Shown piece by piece: positions 35,324 to 38,312 of a stretch of 38,312 nucleotides of DNA; position 1 is the first letter of the stretch; each line of letters starts with the position of its first letter. Under the pieces are notes generated by a model that was given only the letters and a program-made list of their open reading frames with translations, did no database searches and was not told the DNA's origin. Position numbers and translations under genes: made by a program. This stretch comes from Comamonadaceae bacterium (lineage in GTDB: Bacteria; Pseudomonadota; Gammaproteobacteria; Burkholderiales; Burkholderiaceae_C), in contig JAIXOZ010000087.1 in assembly GCA_027486495.1 (NCBI GenBank), forward strand, positions 1 through 38,312. Reading direction: 5' to 3'.

Positions 35324-37009
35324 ATGGAACGTATCTGGCTTAAGAATTACCCGCCCGGTGTGCCCCACGACATCGACACCACCCAATACAAAAGCCTGAC
35401 CGACTTGCTCGAACGGTCATTCCGCGAGCACGGCAACAGCCCGTTTTCGGTCTGCATGAACCGCTGGATGAGCTACAAACAGCTCGACGAGTTGTCCACC
35501 GCCATGGGGGCTTGGCTGCAAAACAAGGGCTTGGAGCCCGGCAGCCGGGTGGCCATCATGCTGCCCAATTTGCCCCAGTTTGCCGTGACCATGGCCGCCA
35601 TTTTGCGGGCGGGCTACACCTGCGTGAACGTCAACCCCCTTTACACCGCGCGCGAGCTGGAACACCAACTCAAGGACTCTGGGGCCACGGCCATCGTGAT
35701 TCTGGAAAACTTCGCAGCCACCTTGCAGGAAGTGATCGAGCGCACCGGTGTGCAGCATGTGGTGCTGGCGTCGATCGGCGATCTGCTGGGCCCCATCAAC
35801 GGTCGGTGGTTGAGTTTTGCTGTGCGGCATCTGGCCAAAATGGTCCCCCCGTTCGAACTGCCCCTGAGCGGCGGGCGCACCGTCACCGCGTTCAACAAAG
35901 CCATCGCGCAAGGTCGCGGCCTGAGCCTGCGCCCCACAGCGCAGACCATGGACGACACCGCGTTTTTGCAATACACGGGCGGTACCACCGGCTTGTCCAA
36001 AGGCGCGGTGCTGACCCACCGCAACGTGGTGGCCGCCATCTTGCAAGCCGAAGGCTGGTTCACGCCAGCCCTGACGGACATCCCCGACTTGCGTCAAGTG
36101 AACAACGTGGCTGCGCTACCGCTGTACCACATCTTCGCGCTGACGCTGTGCCTGCTGGCCATGCGCCAAGGCTCGTTCATCACGCTGGTGCCCAACCCGC
36201 GCGACTTTGCCAAGTTCATCGAAGTCCTCAAACAACGCCCCTTCCATGTGCTGCCCGGGGTGAACACGCTGTTCAACGCGCTGATGCAACACCCGATGTT
36301 CAAGACCATCGATTTTTCGTCGCTCAAACTGACCCAGGCGGGCGGCATGGCTGCGTCCGAAGGCACGGCACGGCACTGGCAATCGGCCACGGGCAGCGCC
36401 ATGATCGAGGGCTGGGGTATGAGCGAGACCTGCGCGATTGGCACCAACAACCCCGTCACTCAAAAGACCTTCAGCGGCAACATCGGTCTGCCGCTGCCAG
36501 GCATCGACATCGCCGTCAAGAACGACGAGGGCCAAAGCCTGCCCCTGGGCAGCTCGGGCGAGATTTGCATTCGCGGCCCCAACGTCATGACCGGTTACTT
36601 CAACCAACCCGCAGAAAACGCCAAAACCTTCACCGCAGACGGCTTCATGCGCACGGGTGACATCGGCATCATGGACGAGCAAGGTTTCACCCGCATCGTC
36701 GACCGCAAAAAGGACATGATCATCGTCAGCGGCTTCAACGTCTTCCCCAGCGAGTTGGAGAATGTCATCTCGACTTGCCCCGGCGTGGTCGAATGCGCGG
36801 CCGTGGGCATCCCCGACGCCATGCAAGGTGAAACCATCAAGGTGTTTGTGGTGCGCAACGACCCGATGCTGACCGAAGAGGCCGTGTCGCGTTTTTGCCA
36901 AGACCAGCTCACTGGATACAAGCGCCCCAAATACATCGAGTTTCGCGACGAGCTGCCCAAATCCAACGTGGGCAAAATCCTGCGCCGCGAACTGCGCAGC
37001 GCCAAATGA
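35324..37009 (+). CDS. fadD: Long-chain-fatty-acid-CoA ligase
   Basis: The 561-residue enzyme is an ANL superfamily adenylating protein. The P-loop motif YTGGTTGLSKGAVLTHRN starts near residue 217; GWGMSETCA, DGFMRTGDIG and VDRKKDMIIVSGFNVFPSELE follow, with the C-terminal Lys in PKSNVGKILRREL. It activates fatty acids to acyl-CoA via the acyl-adenylate, feeding beta-oxidation and lipid synthesis. Substrate range is not readable, though the order of motifs and the MERIWLKNYPPGVPHDI start are typical of FadD in Burkholderiales. AGGAG lies 7 bp before the ATG. Its stop overlaps the start of the next MBL-fold gene (ATGA). It is divergent from the GNAT gene with a 177-bp promoter region. Confidence 0.94.
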   Translation: MERIWLKNYPPGVPHDIDTTQYKSLTDLLERSFREHGNSPFSVCMNRWMSYKQLDELSTAMGAWLQNKGLEPGSRVAIMLPNLPQFAVTMAAILRAGYTCVNVNPLYTARELEHQLKDSGATAIVILENFAATLQEVIERTGVQHVVLASIGDLLGPINGRWLSFAVRHLAKMVPPFELPLSGGRTVTAFNKAIAQGRGLSLRPTAQTMDDTAFLQYTGGTTGLSKGAVLTHRNVVAAILQAEGWFTPALTDIPDLRQVNNVAALPLYHIFALTLCLLAMRQGSFITLVPNPRDFAKFIEVLKQRPFHVLPGVNTLFNALMQHPMFKTIDFSSLKLTQAGGMAASEGTARHWQSATGSAMIEGWGMSETCAIGTNNPVTQKTFSGNIGLPLPGIDIAVKNDEGQSLPLGSSGEICIRGPNVMTGYFNQPAENAKTFTADGFMRTGDIGIMDEQGFTRIVDRKKDMIIVSGFNVFPSELENVISTCPGVVECAAVGIPDAMQGETIKVFVVRNDPMLTEEAVSRFCQDQLTGYKRPKYIEFRDELPKSNVGKILRRELRSAK

Positions 37010-37929
37010 CCCTTCACAGCGCCCTGCCACCTGGCGTGCACGTTTTCGAGCGCGGCTGGTTGTCGGCCAACAACGTGCTGATGCTGGATTCGCACAGTGC
37101 CACCTTGGTCGACAGCGGCTACGTCACGCACCAGGCTCAAACCCTGGCCCTGGTGCAGCATGCCCTGCAAGGCCGCACACTGGACCAACTGGCCAACACC
37201 CACCTGCACAGCGACCACTGCGGCGGCAACCAGGCCCTGCAAGTGCATTACCCCGACCTCAAAACCTGGATTCCGCCGGGCCTGTCGCAAGCCGTGCAGC
37301 ATTGGCGCGAAGACGAACTGAGCTACCAACCCACAGGCCAGAACTGCCCCCCCTTTGCCTTTACCGGCTTGCTCCAACCGGGCAGCACCCACCGCTGGGC
37401 CGACATGGACTGGCAGGTGCATGCCGCCCCCGGGCACGATCCGCACTCGGTGATCTTGTTTGCGCCCGAACACCGCCTGCTGATGTCAGCCGATGCGCTC
37501 TGGCAAAACGGCTTTGGCGTGGTGTTTCCCGAATTGGCGGGCATAGCCGCCTTTGACGAAGTGGCGCAAACCTTGGACCTGATCGAGCAACTTGACCCCG
37601 CCACCATCATCCCAGGACATGGTGCGGTCTTCACCGAAGTGGGCCCAGCGCTGGCCTTGGCCCGCAGCAAACTTGAAGGCTTTGCACAAAACCCCGAGCG
37701 GCACGCACGTTATGGCACCAAGGTGCTGCTCAAATTCAAATTGCTCGAATGGGGCCAAATCACGCGCGCCGATTTCAGCACTTGGGCCATGAAGGTCCCC
37801 TATATGCGCGAGTTGCACCAGCGCTTTGGCCAAGGCCACAGCCTGAGCACTTGGCTGGACATGATGTTGGCAGAATTGACGCGCAGTGGGGCCATGCAAG
37901 AACTGGACGGCGTGTTGCACGACGCATGA
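37006..37929 (+). CDS. MBL-fold metallo-hydrolase coupled to fadD
   Basis: The 307-residue protein has the metallo-beta-lactamase motif NTHLHSDHCGGN (HxHxDH) and later ligands in APGHDPHSV (His), MSADALWQNGFG (Asp) and IIPGHGAVF (His). A C-terminal helical part follows. The substrate is not readable; context with fadD suggests an acyl-thioester or related lipid-side ester. The start at 37006 overlaps the fadD stop (ATGA), so an open frame extending back to 36895 inside fadD is not used. It is the second MBL protein of the window and only distantly like the one at 25006. A tRNA-Gly gene with its terminator follows on the opposite strand. Confidence 0.88.
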   Translation: MTLHSALPPGVHVFERGWLSANNVLMLDSHSATLVDSGYVTHQAQTLALVQHALQGRTLDQLANTHLHSDHCGGNQALQVHYPDLKTWIPPGLSQAVQHWREDELSYQPTGQNCPPFAFTGLLQPGSTHRWADMDWQVHAAPGHDPHSVILFAPEHRLLMSADALWQNGFGVVFPELAGIAAFDEVAQTLDLIEQLDPATIIPGHGAVFTEVGPALALARSKLEGFAQNPERHARYGTKVLLKFKLLEWGQITRADFSTWAMKVPYMRELHQRFGQGHSLSTWLDMMLAELTRSGAMQELDGVLHDA

Positions 37930-37937
37930 AACCCCAA

Positions 37938-37972
37938 TGAAAAAGCCCCTCTGACTGAGGCCGGAGGGGCTT
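37938..37972 (-). terminator. Terminator downstream of tRNA-Gly
   Basis: On the minus strand AAGCCCCTC / GAGGGGCTT form a 9-bp stem (37972-37964 with 37951-37943), followed by TTTC. It begins 5 bp after the tRNA 3' CCA. The tract on the plus strand side is not T-rich, so it mainly ends leftward transcription. Confidence 0.8.
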
Positions 37973-37977
37973 GAATC

Positions 37978-38053
37978 TGGAGCGGGAAACGAGGCTCGAA
38001 CTCGCGACCTCAACCTTGGCAAGGTTGCGCTCTACCAACTGAGCTATTCCCGC
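37978..38053 (-). tRNA. tRNA-Gly (anticodon GCC)
   Basis: The minus strand folds as a 76-nt cloverleaf: acceptor GCGGGAA (38053-38047) pairs with TTCCCGC, the discriminator is T at 37981 and CCA is encoded at 37980-37978. The D arm is AGCTCAGTTGGTAGAGC and the T arm has GAGTTCGAGCC. The anticodon GCC is at 38020-38018 within TTGCCAA. Its 3' end (CTCGTTTCCCGCTCCA) is the known target site of ICEclc-type integrative elements, but here the site is intact with its terminator directly behind it. Confidence 0.97.
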
Positions 38054-38080
38054 AAACATCACTTTGGCGGAGTGGACGTC

Positions 38081-38109
38081 ATTCTACTTTATTGTCCAGT
38101 GCTGTTCAA
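38081..38109 (-). promoter_or_regulatory. tRNA-Gly promoter
   Basis: On the minus strand TTGAAC (38109-38104) and TAGAAT (38086-38081) are separated by 17 bp, a good sigma-70 promoter. Transcription should start near 38074, about 20 bases before the tRNA. The spacer contains CAGCACTGGACAA, the reverse complement of an element also found before the left integrase. Confidence 0.6.
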
Positions 38110-38192
38110 TAGCAACCAATAAATCATGTTTACTCCATACAAATCAATGACTTATGAATTTCATTGATCTTTGTTTGTCCAGCCGAATCCTA
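38092..38192 (+). promoter_or_regulatory. Right integrase upstream block shared with the left integrase
   Basis: The plus strand holds TTGTCCAGTGCTGT (38092-38105), then TCAATGACTTATG (38144-38156), then TTGTCCAGCCGAATCC (near 38176-38191), followed by the integrase ATG at 38254. The last two occur in the same order before the left integrase; the 13-mer is identical. The first overlaps the tRNA-Gly promoter. Conservation at two loci suggests arm-type sites or an attachment region. Confidence 0.5.
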
Positions 38193-38222
38193 TAGCGTTT
38201 TGCTCATTAGTGTGTCTTAGAA

Positions 38223-38246
38223 TGTATCTTGGATTTCAAGATACAC
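38223..38246. repeat. Inverted repeat just before the right integrase
   Basis: TGTATCTTG and CAAGATACA form a 9-bp perfect dyad around a 5-6 base spacer, ending 8 bp before the ATG of the integrase. It could be an operator for a small repressor, an mRNA hairpin limiting integrase translation, or an integrase core-site. No equivalent hairpin stands before the left integrase. Confidence 0.55.
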
Positions 38247-38253
38247 GGACATC

Positions 38254-38312
38254 ATGGGCAAACTCACAGCGCTTTCAATCAAGTCAATCAAGACGGTCGG
38301 CCTTCACGCTGA
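38254..38312 (+). CDS. Tyrosine-type site-specific integrase, N-terminal start (cut by window edge)
   Basis: Only 19 codons lie in the window (MGKLTALSIKSIKTVGLHA). This matches the first residues of DUF4102-type integrases and aligns with the left integrase, which has MGKLTAKEVEKKKAPGLYGD. It starts 201 bp from the tRNA-Gly 5' end and reads away from it, out of the window. Function beyond the first residues cannot be seen; the homology with the left gene and its upstream region is the main support. Confidence 0.75.
   Translation, partial: MGKLTALSIKSIKTVGLHA

Noticed and set aside
36895..37005. Longer start of the second MBL hydrolase inside fadD
   Set aside because: The extra codons overlap the fadD C-terminus, and the ATGA overlap at 37006 gives a normal coupled start.

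Overview
The window looks like chromosomal DNA of a betaproteobacterium, order Burkholderiales, most likely Comamonadaceae (Limnohabitans / Rhodoferax / Polaromonas type). The reasons are the high GC content, the gene orders gmk-rpoZ-spoT-greB and corC-lnt-glyQ-glyS-gmhB-plsC-ygjP, and tRNA genes with encoded CCA ends. The lineage is inferred from gene content and order, without a database search.

About 36 kb of core and metabolic genes lie between two partial, outward-reading tyrosine integrase genes, at 1-529 (minus) and 38254-38312 (plus). The left edge (530-1495) is AT-rich non-coding DNA with an orphan terminator and a decayed IS3-family orfA. Next comes a Tat-exported beta-carbonic anhydrase-like gene. 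A divergent pair follows: a Gfo/Idh/MocA oxidoreductase, and a MarR-type regulator coupled to an unknown membrane protein.

4140-11875 is housekeeping: the minus-strand rph-rdgB-hemW operon (RNA 3' processing, nucleotide-pool cleaning, haem delivery), the plus-strand yicC-gmk-rpoZ-spoT run (RNA turnover, GMP kinase, RNA polymerase omega, ppGpp metabolism), greB, and tRNA-Arg(ACG). 11931-18194 holds a five-gene dipeptide/oligopeptide ABC importer. A P1-family (DmpA-type) aminopeptidase is divergent to it, which suggests uptake and intracellular hydrolysis of peptides or peptide-like amides.

18425-26148 is a catabolic region for acyl-CoA, probably leucine/isovalerate and fatty acids. It contains an acyl-CoA dehydrogenase, an SDR, a thiolase, an unknown membrane-anchored protein, a cytosolic carbonic anhydrase, isovaleryl-CoA dehydrogenase, a hotdog thioesterase, a LiuR-like MerR regulator and a divergent MBL-fold hydrolase. 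Two near-identical 22-bp dyads flank the regulator and look like its operators. The carboxylase and lyase steps of leucine breakdown are not in the window.

26280-34295 is the conserved envelope and translation operon, reading leftward from corC to ygjP: CBS-domain protein, apolipoprotein N-acyltransferase, both glycyl-tRNA synthetase subunits, a heptose-bisphosphate phosphatase, the 1-acylglycerol-3-phosphate acyltransferase and a YgjP-like metallopeptidase. The end of the window has a GNAT acetyltransferase, a fadD acyl-CoA ligase coupled to a second MBL hydrolase, tRNA-Gly(GCC), and the start of the second integrase. The upstream region of that integrase shares sequence blocks with the left one and overlaps the tRNA-Gly promoter. 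I see no CRISPR array, rRNA, complete IS element, or defence or toxin system.
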